64,000 bases of DNA, taken from positions 620,001 through 684,000 of the forward strand of contig CP023454.1 of the NCBI GenBank assembly GCA_002356635.1, written 5' to 3'. Under the pieces are notes generated by a model. The model did not search any database. It saw nothing but the letters and a program-made list of their open reading frames with translations, and was not told the DNA's origin. Position 1 is the stretch's first letter. Each line of letters opens with the position of its first letter. Position numbers and translations under genes: made by a program. Source of the stretch: Rhodobacteraceae bacterium QY30 (GTDB lineage: Bacteria; Pseudomonadota; Alphaproteobacteria; Rhodobacterales; Rhodobacteraceae). Positions 8,015 to 17,408 of this stretch are shown one piece after another.

Positions 8015-9759
8015 GCGATGCCTCCCTGTCCGGTGGACCGGGCGATGTCGGTCGCGTTGCGGACCATGCCGCGCAGGATTTCGTCGCGCGGCCCGAAGGC
8101 GCGCCGCGCGCCGCCGTCCAGCACCAGCAGAAGGTCGCATTCCTGGATCGCCGCCGGGCGATGCGCCATGATCAGGACCGAGCAGCCCTCGGCCTTGGCG
8201 GCCCGGACCGCGGCGTTCAGGGCCAGGCTGCCGTCATTGTCCAAGGATGCGTTCGGTTCGTCCAGGATCAGCAGCACCGGATCGCCGTAAAGGGCCCGCG
8301 CCAGACCGATCCTCTGGACCTGCCCGCCCGACAGTTGCCCGCCATTCTGCGTCACCCGGGTGTCATAACCCTGTGGCAGCGCCAGGATCATCTCGTGTGC
8401 GGCGGCGGCGCGGGCGGCGGACACCACCTTCGCCGGATCGGGCCTTGGAGACAGCCGGGCGATGTTTTCTGCGATGGTCCCGTCGAACAGCGTGACGCGT
8501 TGCGGCAGATAGCCGATCAGCCACCCCAGCACGTCCGGGTCGTATTGGTCCAGTGTCGCGCCATCCAGCCGGATCTGCCCGGCCGCCAGCGGCCAGACCC
8601 CGGTCAGCGCCCGCGCCAGGGTCGACTTCCCGGCGCCCGAGGGGCCGATGACGCCCACCGCCTGGCCGGGGGAAAGCTGGAAGCTGAGACCGCGAAGCAC
8701 GGGTTGCGTCTGGCCCGGCGGCACGACCGACGCCTGCCGGACCTCCAAAGCGGCGCGGGGACGGGGAAGGGCGGTCCGCGCTTCGGGGGCGCGCTCGACC
8801 GTCAGAAGGGCGCCCAGCCGGACCCAGCCTTCGCGCGCCCGCTGGATCAGCGGCCATCCGGCGATCACCTGTTCAACGGGCGCCAGCGCGCGGCCCATCA
8901 TGATCGAACTGGCGATCATGGCGCCGCCCGTGACGTCGCCCTTCAGCACCAGAAGCGCACCCACCGCCAGCAGCGCCGATTGCAGGAACAGTCGGAAGGT
9001 CCGCGACAGGGTCGAGAACAGCCCGTTGCGGTCGGCCGCCCGCGCGGCGCTGGTCAGGGCCTTTTGCCGGGTGGCATCCCATCGGGCAAAGCCATGGGCG
9101 CGCATCCCCAGCGCGTGGATCACCTCGGCCTCGTCGCGAAGCTGGTCGGCCAGCCGTTCGGCGCGATGCGCGGCTTCGGCGGCGGCCAGGGCGTTGCGCC
9201 GGGTCGTCGTCTGGTTCAGCAGCGTCAGAACGACCAGGACCACGCCCCCCGCCAGCGCCGCAAGGCCCAGCCAGGGATGCAGCAGGAAGACAAGGAACAG
9301 GTAGAAGGGCACCCAAGGCAGGTCCAGAAGCGCGATCAGCGCAGGGGCGGCCAGGGCTTTTTGCACGGAGTCCAGATCGCGCAGCGCGGCGGCGGCGGCC
9401 GGATCCCCGGGAGCGCGGCTGCTGCGGGCCAGCATGGCGGGGAAAACCCGGGCCTGCGCGCGGCTGTGGAAGCGCAGCGCCAGCCGCGCCATCAGCCGTC
9501 CGCGCGCCAGGTCCAGCATCCCGAGGATCGCAAACAGCAGCACCACCAGCGCGAACAGCGCCGCCAGGGTTTCCTGCGACCGGCTGCCCAGCACACGGTC
9601 ATAGACCTGTAGCATGAAGACTGAGCCGGTCAGCCCCAGAAGGTTGACGAAGGCCGAGAACACGAAAACGGCCGCCAGCAGGCCGCCGTTGCCCGCAAGG
9701 CTTGCGCGCAAGTCCGCCCGACCCGCAGAATGCGATTCCCGTTTCGTGCTGATCGTCAT
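8011..9759 (-). CDS. Type I secretion ABC transporter permease/ATPase (PrtD family)
   Basis: About 582 residues. The N-terminal half has six predicted membrane segments (from about residue 26), with the family motif VFMLQVYDRVLGSRS near residues 47-61. The C-terminal ATPase has Walker A GPSGAGKST (372-380), signature LSGGQVQR and Walker B LLILDEPNASLD. There is no N-terminal C39 peptidase domain, which fits export of proteins with C-terminal secretion signals. The frame stays open about 300 bases further upstream without family similarity, so the ATG at 9759 is preferred. It overlaps the adaptor gene by four bases. Confidence 0.9.
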   Translation of the reverse strand: MTISTKRESHSAGRADLRASLAGNGGLLAAVFVFSAFVNLLGLTGSVFMLQVYDRVLGSRSQETLAALFALVVLLFAILGMLDLARGRLMARLALRFHSRAQARVFPAMLARSSRAPGDPAAAAALRDLDSVQKALAAPALIALLDLPWVPFYLFLVFLLHPWLGLAALAGGVVLVVLTLLNQTTTRRNALAAAEAAHRAERLADQLRDEAEVIHALGMRAHGFARWDATRQKALTSAARAADRNGLFSTLSRTFRLFLQSALLAVGALLVLKGDVTGGAMIASSIMMGRALAPVEQVIAGWPLIQRAREGWVRLGALLTVERAPEARTALPRPRAALEVRQASVVPPGQTQPVLRGLSFQLSPGQAVGVIGPSGAGKSTLARALTGVWPLAAGQIRLDGATLDQYDPDVLGWLIGYLPQRVTLFDGTIAENIARLSPRPDPAKVVSAARAAAAHEMILALPQGYDTRVTQNGGQLSGGQVQRIGLARALYGDPVLLILDEPNASLDNDGSLALNAAVRAAKAEGCSVLIMAHRPAAIQECDLLLVLDGGARRAFGPRDEILRGMVRNATDIARSTGQGGIA

Positions 9760-9802
9760 ATCCTGCCCCTGGACCGATCCTTCGCGATGCCGCCACGGCA
9801 CA

Positions 9803-9903
9803 CCACGGCCGTGGCCTGTCCGTTGACCTTGCATCCCTGGCGTGCCGAAACTAAGCCTTTCGCGGACGTCGTCCGTACAAGACCCGGATCCTTTGGCCAA
9901 AGG
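9803..9903. promoter_or_regulatory. Divergent control region with two perfect palindromes
   Basis: Between the type I secretion operon and mlaA are two exact palindromes: CCACGGCCGTGG (9803-9814) and CCTTTGGCCAAAGG (9890-9903). A TTGACC hexamer (9823-9828) between them could be the -35 of a plus-strand promoter. Perfect 12- and 14-bp palindromes suit dimeric repressor sites, but no binding protein can be named and the second may instead act as an RNA hairpin. Inference only. Confidence 0.35.
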
Positions 9904-9943
9904 CATGACAATGACACCGCAGACCTCATCCTTATCGGACGGC

Positions 9944-10693
9944 ATGATGTCCATGTCATGGACAGCTTGTGGCAAGTTTGCGTCCAATATCGCCTTGATC
10001 GCGGGATTGTCCCTTCTGGCCGGTTGCGGAGCCCGGACGACCGGCGGGGAAGTCAACGATCCCTATGAACCGGCAAATCGCCAGGTCCACAGCTTCAACG
10101 TCGCGCTGGACCGGGCGATCTTCGGGCCGGATGCCGGGCCCAGTCCGCTGCCGAAGCCGGTGTCGCGGGGGCTTTCGAACCTTGTCGACAACCTCGGAAC
10201 CCCGTCCTACGCCGTCAACAACCTGCTTCAGGGCCGCCCAGAACCCCTGGTCAAGAACACCTTCCGTTTTGTCATCAACTCGACGGTCGGGATCGGCGGG
10301 ATCTTCGATCCCGCCGGCAAGCTGGGGCTGACGCGTGATCCGACCGACTTCGGCGAAACGCTTGCCGTCTGGGGGGCGCCGGAAGGCCCCTTCGTCATGC
10401 TGCCCGTCAAGGGGCCGTCGACGGGCCGCGACGTGGTGGGTCTGGTCGTCGATACCGCGCTGGATCCGGTGGGCATGGCCGTCGGCTGGCCCGAGGCGGG
10501 ATACCTGACCGCGGTGCGCCTTGGTAACAAGATCGACAACCGGCTGATCTATTCCGACACGATTTCGTCCGTCCTGTATGAAAGTGCCGACAGCTATTCC
10601 CAGCTGCGCCTGCTTTACCTGCAGAACCGCCGGTTCGAGCTGGGACAGGAAGCCGATGTGACAGACCCCTACGAGGATCCCTATGCGCAATGA
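9944..10693 (+). CDS. mlaA: MlaA/VacJ family outer-membrane lipoprotein
   Basis: MlaA extracts mislocalised phospholipid from the outer leaflet of the outer membrane and passes it to MlaC. The protein carries a lipoprotein signal with lipobox LLAGC about 25 residues in, then the family hallmark NDPYEPANRQVHSFN. Further conserved blocks are FRFVINSTVGIGGIFDPA and FGETLAVWG. Start choice is uncertain: ATGs at 9905, 9944, 9947 and 9953 are all in frame and none has a strong ribosome site; 9944 gives a normal-length signal. It overlaps mlaC by 11 bases. Confidence 0.9.
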   Translation: MMSMSWTACGKFASNIALIAGLSLLAGCGARTTGGEVNDPYEPANRQVHSFNVALDRAIFGPDAGPSPLPKPVSRGLSNLVDNLGTPSYAVNNLLQGRPEPLVKNTFRFVINSTVGIGGIFDPAGKLGLTRDPTDFGETLAVWGAPEGPFVMLPVKGPSTGRDVVGLVVDTALDPVGMAVGWPEAGYLTAVRLGNKIDNRLIYSDTISSVLYESADSYSQLRLLYLQNRRFELGQEADVTDPYEDPYAQ

Positions 10694-11303
10694 CATCTTC
10701 ACCCGGATCCAGCTTGGCCGACGCGGCGCGCTGGGCATACTGGCCGCATCCGCCGCGGCGCTGGCGCTGCCCCGCGCGGCCCAGGCCCTGACGGTGGCCG
10801 AGGCGCGCAGCCTGATCGACCGGGCCGTGGCCGATGTGAACGCCGTGATCGATTCGGGCGCCAGCGAGGCGTCGATGCTGGCATCGTTCGAGAAGATCTT
10901 CGTGAAATACGCCGACGTGCCGACGATCGCGCGCAGCTCGCTTGGGCCGGCGGCGCGCGGGGCCAATCCGGCAGAGCTGGCGGCCTACAGCAAGGCGTTC
11001 CAGGGATACATCTCGCGCAAGTATGGCCGCCGGTTCCGCGAATTCATCGGTGGCCGGATCGAGGTGGTCGATGCCCGCCCCCTGAAGACCTATTTCGAGG
11101 TCGTCTCGGTCGCGCATCTGCAGGGCGAGGCGCCTTTCGACCTGCGCTGGTATGTGTCGGACCGGTCGGGACGCAACCTGTTCTTCAACATCATCATCGA
11201 GGGCGTCAACATGCTGTCGTCCGAACGGGCCGAGATCGGCGCGATGCTGGACGCGAACAAGGGCAGCATTCCGGCCCTGACCGCGGCGCTGCAAAAGATC
11301 TGA
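10683..11303 (+). CDS. mlaC: MlaC/Ttg2D family periplasmic phospholipid-binding protein
   Basis: A 206-residue periplasmic shuttle that carries phospholipid between MlaA and the inner-membrane MlaFEDB complex. The N-terminus has a Tat-like RRG followed by a hydrophobic stretch ending in AAQA, so export is expected, through Sec or Tat. The mature part shows the family pattern: FEKIFVKYADVPTIARSSLG, YISRKYGRRFREF and a LRWYVSDRSGRNLFFNIIIEG strand pair. It overlaps mlaA by 11 bases, so the two are co-translated. The mlaFED genes are not in this window. Confidence 0.9.
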   Translation: MRNDIFTRIQLGRRGALGILAASAAALALPRAAQALTVAEARSLIDRAVADVNAVIDSGASEASMLASFEKIFVKYADVPTIARSSLGPAARGANPAELAAYSKAFQGYISRKYGRRFREFIGGRIEVVDARPLKTYFEVVSVAHLQGEAPFDLRWYVSDRSGRNLFFNIIIEGVNMLSSERAEIGAMLDANKGSIPALTAALQKI

Positions 11304-11331
11304 TCGCCCCATCACGCGCCGGGCATCGAAA

Positions 11332-11366
11332 GGGCCGCCGTCCAGGGGACGGGCGGCCCTTTTTTC
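11332..11366. terminator. Rho-independent terminator after mlaC
   Basis: A GC-rich stem formed by GGGCCGCCGTCC (11332-11343) and the facing GGACGGGCGGCCC (11347-11359, with one extra G bulged) is followed by six T residues on the plus strand. It lies 28 bases after the mlaC stop and just beyond the 3' end of the convergent penicillin-binding protein gene. It should end mlaAC transcription. Confidence 0.85.
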
Positions 11367-11373
11367 TGCCGGG

Positions 11374-13809
11374 TCAATTGGACCGCAGGACTTCGTTCAG
11401 GATCATGTCGATGATCTGCCCCTCGGGCGAACGCGCCTTGCGGGCGGGTTGTTCGGGGGCGGGCGCCGTTTCCGGTGTCGGCGCATAGGCGTCATCGGGG
11501 AAGGGCGCGCCGCTGTTCGGGTCGTAGGGCTGTCCGTAGGAATCCAGCGGCAGGCCGGTTTCGGCGTCATACTGCTGTTCCGGCGTGTCTTGCGGCGGGA
11601 CCGGCTGGCCATTCGCGTCAAACACCTGTCCGGGATAGCTGGGTGTCAGTGGCGCGTCATTCGGGCGCGCCATCGGCAGGGGCTTCGGCTCCAGTCCCTT
11701 TTGCACCCGCGTCATCACCGCCTGCCAGATCTGCGCCGGAAGGCCGCCGCCCGTCACGCCGGTCAGCGGGCGGTTGTCGTCATAGCCCATCCAGACCCCC
11801 GCGACGTAATCGGCGGTGAAGCCGATGAACCAGGCGTCCCGCGCCGCCGAGGTGGTGCCGGTCTTGCCCGCCGCTTCATAGCCGTCCAGCTTGGCGCGAC
11901 GTCCGGTGCCGCGTTCGATGACCTGGTTCATCATGTAGATCAGCTGCTTGTCGGCCTCTTCCGAGATCACACGCTCGCCGATGCCGCCTTCCTGGCCGGC
12001 CAGCGGCGTGTCGTCGCCCTGAAGCTTCAACTCGACAATGCCATAGGGTTCGACCGAACTGCCGCCGTTCAGGATGCCGGCATAGGCGCCGGTCATGTCG
12101 ATCAGCGTCGATTCCGACACCCCCAGCGCCAGCGCCGGACCTTCGGCGTCGATCTTGGCAAAGCCGAAATCCGTGGCGACCTTCTTCACCGGCTCGCGTC
12201 CCACGGCTTCGGATACGCGGACGGCGGCGGTGTTCAGCGACCGCGCCAGCGCCTCGATCAGGGGAACCTGGCCTGCGTAGGTCTTTTCGTAGTTCTTCGG
12301 CGACCAGGGGCCCGAGCCGGGGACGTTGATCGTCAGCGGCGCATCCTCGACCATCGAGTACATGTTGTAACCCATGTCGAGCGCCGCGGCATAGACGAAG
12401 GGCTTGAACGTCGACCCGACCTGGCGCAGCGCCTGCGTGGCGCGGTTGAAGGACCCGGCCGACTGGATGTGGCGCCCGCCGACCATGGCCCGCACCGCAC
12501 CGTCCGAGGACATGACGATGACCGCCGCTTCGGCCTTCGATCCTTCCTTGACCTTGGTGGCGAACACCTCGGCCAAGGCTTCTTCCGCGGCCTTTTGCAG
12601 CTTCTGGTCCAGGGTGGTGCGGATCACCACGTCCTCGGTCGTGTCCTTGGTCAGGAAGGCGGGGCCGCTTTCCATGACCCAGTCGGCGAAATAGCCGCCC
12701 GCGCGGGCCTGGGCCGCCTGGCTGAGTTGCGCGGGATTGGCCTTCGCCTGTTCGTATTCGGCGTCGGTCAGGTAACGCTGGTCGTGCATCAAGCCCAGGA
12801 TGACCGCCGCCCGGCCCTGGGACCGTTCAAGGTTCGAGGTCGGGGCGTATTTCGTCGGGGCCTTCAGAAGCCCGGCCAGCATCGCCGCCTCGGCCGGGTT
12901 CACGTTCGCGGCCGACTTGCCGAAATAGCGTTGCGCCGCCGCTTCGAAACCGCGGGTGCCGGCGCCCAGGTAGGCGCGGTTGAAGTAGATGGTCAGGACG
13001 TTTTCCTTGCCGTACTTCGCCTCCAGCGCCAGGGCATAGGGAATTTCCTTCAGCTTGCGCCACAGGCTGCCCTTGCGGCAGTCTGCTTCGTAGTCGGATT
13101 CCGATTTCCACTGCTTGGGGTCATAGGGCGTGCCCAGGCACAGAAGCTTGGCCGTCTGCTGGGTGATGGTCGAGCCGCCGTTCCCTTCGAACGGTCCCCG
13201 GCCTTCGGACATGTTGATGCGGATGGCGCCGATGATGCCGCGCGGGCTGATGCCGATGTGGCGGTAGAACCGCTTGTCCTCGGTCGCGATGATGGCGTTC
13301 TTCAGATAGGGCGACACGGTTTCCGAGGTGATCTGGCCGCCGAAGGTCTCGCCCCGCCACGCGAAGACCTTGCCCTCGCGGTCCAGAAGCGTGACTGAAC
13401 CCTTCGCGCGGGCATCGATCAGTTGTTCCAGCGGCGGCAGCTGGCTGTAGAAATACCAGACCGTGACGGCCAGCGCGCCGATGACCATCGCCGCGACGCG
13501 CCAGCCGATGCCCCAGATGATCCGCCAGATCGCGTTGACCACGCGCGCAAGGAACCCCCCGCGCGGCCGCCGGCCGTTGCCACCCGTGCGTCGTCCGCGG
13601 CCGCCGCCGTTCGACCCGCCGCTGTTCGACCCGCCGCCACCCGATCCGCCGGACCGTGCGCCGCCGCGCTGACCGCTGGCGGCCTTGGGGGCCGCGGCGC
13701 GGCGCGCCCGCGTGCCGCTGTCCGGCCGTCCCGGGCTGGACAGTTCGTCGGGCGCGTAGCGCCGGTCCGCAACCAATGGCGGGGTGTGGCGTCCACCCAG
13801 ATCGTCCAT
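11374..13809 (-). CDS. Class A penicillin-binding protein (PBP1A/1C-like bifunctional peptidoglycan synthase)
   Basis: About 811 residues. A Gly/Ser/Arg-rich cytoplasmic tail (about 30-85) precedes one membrane anchor (about 103-120). The glycosyltransferase domain has catalytic Glu177 in ATEDKRFYRHIG and the GGSTITQQTAK motif. The transpeptidase domain has the nucleophile in SxxK (Ser466-TF-Lys469), SLN (524-526) and KTGTT (from Lys649). A Pro/Asp-rich C-terminal tail follows. The frame is open to 13941; the ATG at 13809 is preferred as the natural N-terminus. The very low-complexity N-terminal tail is unusual compared with E. coli PBPs. Confidence 0.92.
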   Translation of the reverse strand: MDDLGGRHTPPLVADRRYAPDELSSPGRPDSGTRARRAAAPKAASGQRGGARSGGSGGGGSNSGGSNGGGRGRRTGGNGRRPRGGFLARVVNAIWRIIWGIGWRVAAMVIGALAVTVWYFYSQLPPLEQLIDARAKGSVTLLDREGKVFAWRGETFGGQITSETVSPYLKNAIIATEDKRFYRHIGISPRGIIGAIRINMSEGRGPFEGNGGSTITQQTAKLLCLGTPYDPKQWKSESDYEADCRKGSLWRKLKEIPYALALEAKYGKENVLTIYFNRAYLGAGTRGFEAAAQRYFGKSAANVNPAEAAMLAGLLKAPTKYAPTSNLERSQGRAAVILGLMHDQRYLTDAEYEQAKANPAQLSQAAQARAGGYFADWVMESGPAFLTKDTTEDVVIRTTLDQKLQKAAEEALAEVFATKVKEGSKAEAAVIVMSSDGAVRAMVGGRHIQSAGSFNRATQALRQVGSTFKPFVYAAALDMGYNMYSMVEDAPLTINVPGSGPWSPKNYEKTYAGQVPLIEALARSLNTAAVRVSEAVGREPVKKVATDFGFAKIDAEGPALALGVSESTLIDMTGAYAGILNGGSSVEPYGIVELKLQGDDTPLAGQEGGIGERVISEEADKQLIYMMNQVIERGTGRRAKLDGYEAAGKTGTTSAARDAWFIGFTADYVAGVWMGYDDNRPLTGVTGGGLPAQIWQAVMTRVQKGLEPKPLPMARPNDAPLTPSYPGQVFDANGQPVPPQDTPEQQYDAETGLPLDSYGQPYDPNSGAPFPDDAYAPTPETAPAPEQPARKARSPEGQIIDMILNEVLRSN

Positions 13810-14003
13810 GCTGAAATCCGTCTGCCTGCTCTTTTGCGGGGCACCATACAGCGCCCCGCCGCCGATGTGGAGAGACGAGGGAAACGATTCGCATTCGTGA
13901 CCTGCCGTGACGGCGCGCATCCGCCCGCCGCGCTGCCGCATTATCGTGCAGTTCCCGCACCGGCCCCCTGTCGAACGGTCGGTGCCTTGTCGCCCGGCGG
14001 TGA

Positions 14004-14402
<399 letters not shown>

Positions 14403-14458
14403 ACATTTCGCGACAGGCGGTCGGCCTGCACTTATCCAGATCGGGGAAGACACAGACG

Positions 14459-15814
14459 ATGGAACGACAGACGAAACTGATGGGGCCTGCGGGCCTGGGG
14501 CTGGTCGCCGCGCTTGCCGCCGGGGTGGCGCTTCCGGCACTGGCGCAAGAGGCGACGACAACGGCCCAGACCGCCGCGCCGGTCATGGACAAGGGCGACG
14601 TGGCCTGGATGATGACCTCGACGCTGCTGGTGCTGTTCATGCTGGTGCCGGGGCTTGGGCTGTTCTATGGCGGGCTGGTACGGGCCAAGAACATGCTTTC
14701 CGTGCTGATGCAGTGCACGGTCGTCGGCGCGATGATGATGGTGATCTGGGTCGTCTACGGCTACTCGATGGCTTTTGGCGGGGGGACGAGCGCGTTCTGG
14801 GGCGGCTTTGGCAAGCTGTTCCTGAAGGGCGTCACGCCCGACAGCATGTCGGCCACCTTTTCGGCTGGCTACGTCATCCCGGAATACGTATTCAGCGCCT
14901 TCCAGATGACCTTTGCCGCTATCACGCCCGCGCTGATCGTCGGGGCCTTCGCCGAACGGATCCGGTTTTCGGCGGTGCTTCTGTTCTGTGCGCTTTGGGG
15001 AACGCTGGTTTATTTCCCGGTGGCGCACATGGTCTGGGATGCCTCGGGCCTGATCTTCAACTGGGGCGCGCTGGATTTCGCGGGCGGCACGGTTGTCCAC
15101 ATCAACGCAGGGGTCGCGGCGCTGGTCGGTGCGCTGGTCCTGGGGCCGCGGATCGGCTACGGACGCGACATGATGGCCCCGCATTCGATGACGCTGACGC
15201 TGGTCGGTGCGGGGATGCTCTGGGTCGGCTGGTTCGGCTTCAACGTCGGATCGAACCTTGAGGCGAACGGCGGCGCTGCGCTGGCGATGATCAACACCTT
15301 CACGGCGACGGCGGGCGCGATCCTGGCCTGGTGCGCGCTGGAGGCGGTGTTGCGGGGGAAGGCGTCGATGCTGGGTGCGGCCTCGGGGATGATCGCGGGG
15401 CTGGTGGCGATCACACCGGCCTGCGGCACGGTGGGTCCGGTGGGTGCCATCGTCCTGGGCGCGATCACGGCGGCGGTTTGCTATTTCTTCGTGGCGGTGG
15501 TCAAGAACCGCTTCGGCTATGACGACAGCCTGGATGTCTTTGGCATCCACGGCGTGGGCGGCATCATTGGTGCCATCGGCACCGCCGTCTTTTCGGCCGC
15601 GGCGCTGGGCGGGATGAAAGGCGGCGATTATTCGATGGCCGCGCAGACCGTTATCCAGATCAAGGCGGTGCTGGTGACGGTCGCTTGGTCGGGACTTGTG
15701 TCCTGGGCGCTTTACAAGCTGGTCGACCTGACTATCGGCCTGCGGGTCAGCGCCGACGACGAACGCCAGGGACTTGACCTGTCGGCGCACGGCGAAAGCG
15801 CCTACCACATGTAA
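14459..15814 (+). CDS. amtB: Ammonium transporter
   Basis: A 451-residue Amt/MEP/Rh channel for ammonium uptake across the inner membrane. A cleavable signal of about 30 residues (ending ALA-QEA) is followed by eleven predicted membrane segments. Family marks are GLFYGGLVRAKN, FQMTFAAITPALI and AFAERIRFSA; the pore twin-histidine pair is visible in VVHINAGVAAL and GIHGVGGIIGA. It lies 56 bases after glnK in the usual glnK-amtB pair, and is expected to be induced under nitrogen limitation. Confidence 0.95.
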   Translation: MERQTKLMGPAGLGLVAALAAGVALPALAQEATTTAQTAAPVMDKGDVAWMMTSTLLVLFMLVPGLGLFYGGLVRAKNMLSVLMQCTVVGAMMMVIWVVYGYSMAFGGGTSAFWGGFGKLFLKGVTPDSMSATFSAGYVIPEYVFSAFQMTFAAITPALIVGAFAERIRFSAVLLFCALWGTLVYFPVAHMVWDASGLIFNWGALDFAGGTVVHINAGVAALVGALVLGPRIGYGRDMMAPHSMTLTLVGAGMLWVGWFGFNVGSNLEANGGAALAMINTFTATAGAILAWCALEAVLRGKASMLGAASGMIAGLVAITPACGTVGPVGAIVLGAITAAVCYFFVAVVKNRFGYDDSLDVFGIHGVGGIIGAIGTAVFSAAALGGMKGGDYSMAAQTVIQIKAVLVTVAWSGLVSWALYKLVDLTIGLRVSADDERQGLDLSAHGESAYHM

Positions 15815-15834
15815 GGTTCGGGGTCGGCGGGACA

Positions 15835-15861
15835 GGGCCGCGCGTCACGCGCGGCCCTTTC
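15835..15861. terminator. Bidirectional terminator between amtB and emrB
   Basis: GGGCCGCGCG (15835-15844) and CGCGCGGCCC (15848-15857) form a perfect 10-bp stem around a TCA loop, followed by TTTCT on the plus strand. It sits between convergent genes, 20 bases after amtB and 15 bases beyond the end of emrB. Confidence 0.8.
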
Positions 15862-15875
15862 TCCGTATCCGGCGA

Positions 15876-17408
15876 TCAATCCGCGTGCACGGCCACGGGT
15901 GCCGTGGCGGCGCCCGGCTTGCGCAGCAGAAGCGCGAGCGGGATCGCGGCCAGGGTGATCAGCATCATGATGTGGAAATCGTTGATGTAGGAAATCATCA
16001 GCGCCTGAATGTTTGCGATCCCGTCCAGCTGCGCCAGCACGGCGGCCGTGGGGGAGGTGCCGGGCGGGATCAGGGGTGCAAGGTTCGGGTTGAACGGTGT
16101 CAGGCCGGCTCCGATCTCGGCATGGTTGATCTGGACGTTGCGCGTCAGCAGCACCGACACGATCGAGATGCCGATCGAGGAACCGATGTTGCGCGTCAGG
16201 CTGAAAAGGCTGGTGGCATCGGCGCGGAAGCGCGGCTCAAGCGTGGCGAAGGCCAGCGTCGACAGCGGCACGAAGACCAGCCCCAGCCCAAGCCCCTGCA
16301 CCACGCCCGAAACGATCAGCAGCATGGCATCCATCTGGGGACTGAACCCTGTCATGATCCAGAGCGACAGCACCGTCAGAAGCAGCCCCGAGACGACCAG
16401 ATTGCGCGCATCGATGACGCGGACAAGCTTCCCCGCAAGGATCATGGTGATCATCGTTCCCACCCCGCGCGGCGCCATGACCATGCCGGTGGTGATCACC
16501 GGATAGCCGAAGATCGTCGACAGCATCGGCGGCAAGAGCGCAAGGCTTGCCAAGAGGATGATCCCCACGACGAAGATGAAAATGATGCCGGTGGCAAAGT
16601 TCCGGTCGGCCAGCATCCGCGGATCCAGGAAGGGCTTGTCGCTCAGGGTGATGTGCATGGCAAAGACCCAGAAGCCGCACAGCGCCAGCGCCAGCTCGAT
16701 CCAGATCTCGGTGGCGGCGAACCAGTCCACCTCGGCGCCGCGGTCCAGCATCAGTTGCAGCGCGCCCACGCCCAGCGCCAGCATGGCAAAGCCGAAGAAA
16801 TCGAAGCGACGTGCCAGGCGGGGCAGGCTGGGCAGGTAGGCCGAGCAGCCAAGGAAGGCCAGAACGCCCACCGGCAGGTTGATGAAGAACACCCAGCGCC
16901 AGTTCATCGTCTCGGTCAGCCAGCCGCCCAGGGTAGGGCCGATGATCGGGCCGACCATGATCCCCGCGCCCCAGATGGCCATCGCCTGTCCGTGGCGCTC
17001 GCGCGGGTTGATGTCCAGAAGGAAGGTCTGCGACAGCGGCACGATGGCCGCGCCGAACACTCCCTGCGCCAGCCGGAACGCCACCATGGACGGCAGGCTC
17101 CAAGACAGTCCGCAAAGGATCGAGGTCAGGACGAAACCCGCAACCGAGACCAGGAAGATCTGCTTGCGTCCGTAGCGTTCGGAAAACCATCCCGACAGCG
17201 GCGTCACGATGGCCGCCGCCACGATGTAGGAGGTCAGCACCCAGTTGATCGTGTCCTGAGAAGCGCCCAGGTCGGCCCGCATTGATGGCAGGGCGACGTT
17301 GGCAATGGTCGTGTCCAGCACCTGCATGATCGTCGCCAGCATCAGCGACAGGGTGATCAGCCCGCGATGCGGAACCTCATGGTGCGAGGCAGGGGGGGCG
17401 TCGCTCAT
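15876..17408 (-). CDS. emrB: DHA2-family multidrug efflux MFS transporter (EmrB-like)
   Basis: A 510-residue drug:proton antiporter with 14 predicted membrane segments. DHA2 motif C-like and motif A features are visible: LDTTIANVALPSM in segment 1, GWFSERYGRKQ in the segment 2-3 loop, and GPIIGPTLGGWL near residue 160. The ATG at 17408 overlaps the emrA stop as ATGA. It works with EmrA and an outer-membrane channel, exporting hydrophobic compounds across both membranes. The substrate is unknown. Confidence 0.92.
   Translation of the reverse strand: MSDAPPASHHEVPHRGLITLSLMLATIMQVLDTTIANVALPSMRADLGASQDTINWVLTSYIVAAAIVTPLSGWFSERYGRKQIFLVSVAGFVLTSILCGLSWSLPSMVAFRLAQGVFGAAIVPLSQTFLLDINPRERHGQAMAIWGAGIMVGPIIGPTLGGWLTETMNWRWVFFINLPVGVLAFLGCSAYLPSLPRLARRFDFFGFAMLALGVGALQLMLDRGAEVDWFAATEIWIELALALCGFWVFAMHITLSDKPFLDPRMLADRNFATGIIFIFVVGIILLASLALLPPMLSTIFGYPVITTGMVMAPRGVGTMITMILAGKLVRVIDARNLVVSGLLLTVLSLWIMTGFSPQMDAMLLIVSGVVQGLGLGLVFVPLSTLAFATLEPRFRADATSLFSLTRNIGSSIGISIVSVLLTRNVQINHAEIGAGLTPFNPNLAPLIPPGTSPTAAVLAQLDGIANIQALMISYINDFHIMMLITLAAIPLALLLRKPGAATAPVAVHAD

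Noticed and set aside
11449-13398. 650-codon plus-strand frame opposite the penicillin-binding protein
   Set aside because: Shadow of the PBP gene; no recognisable domain.
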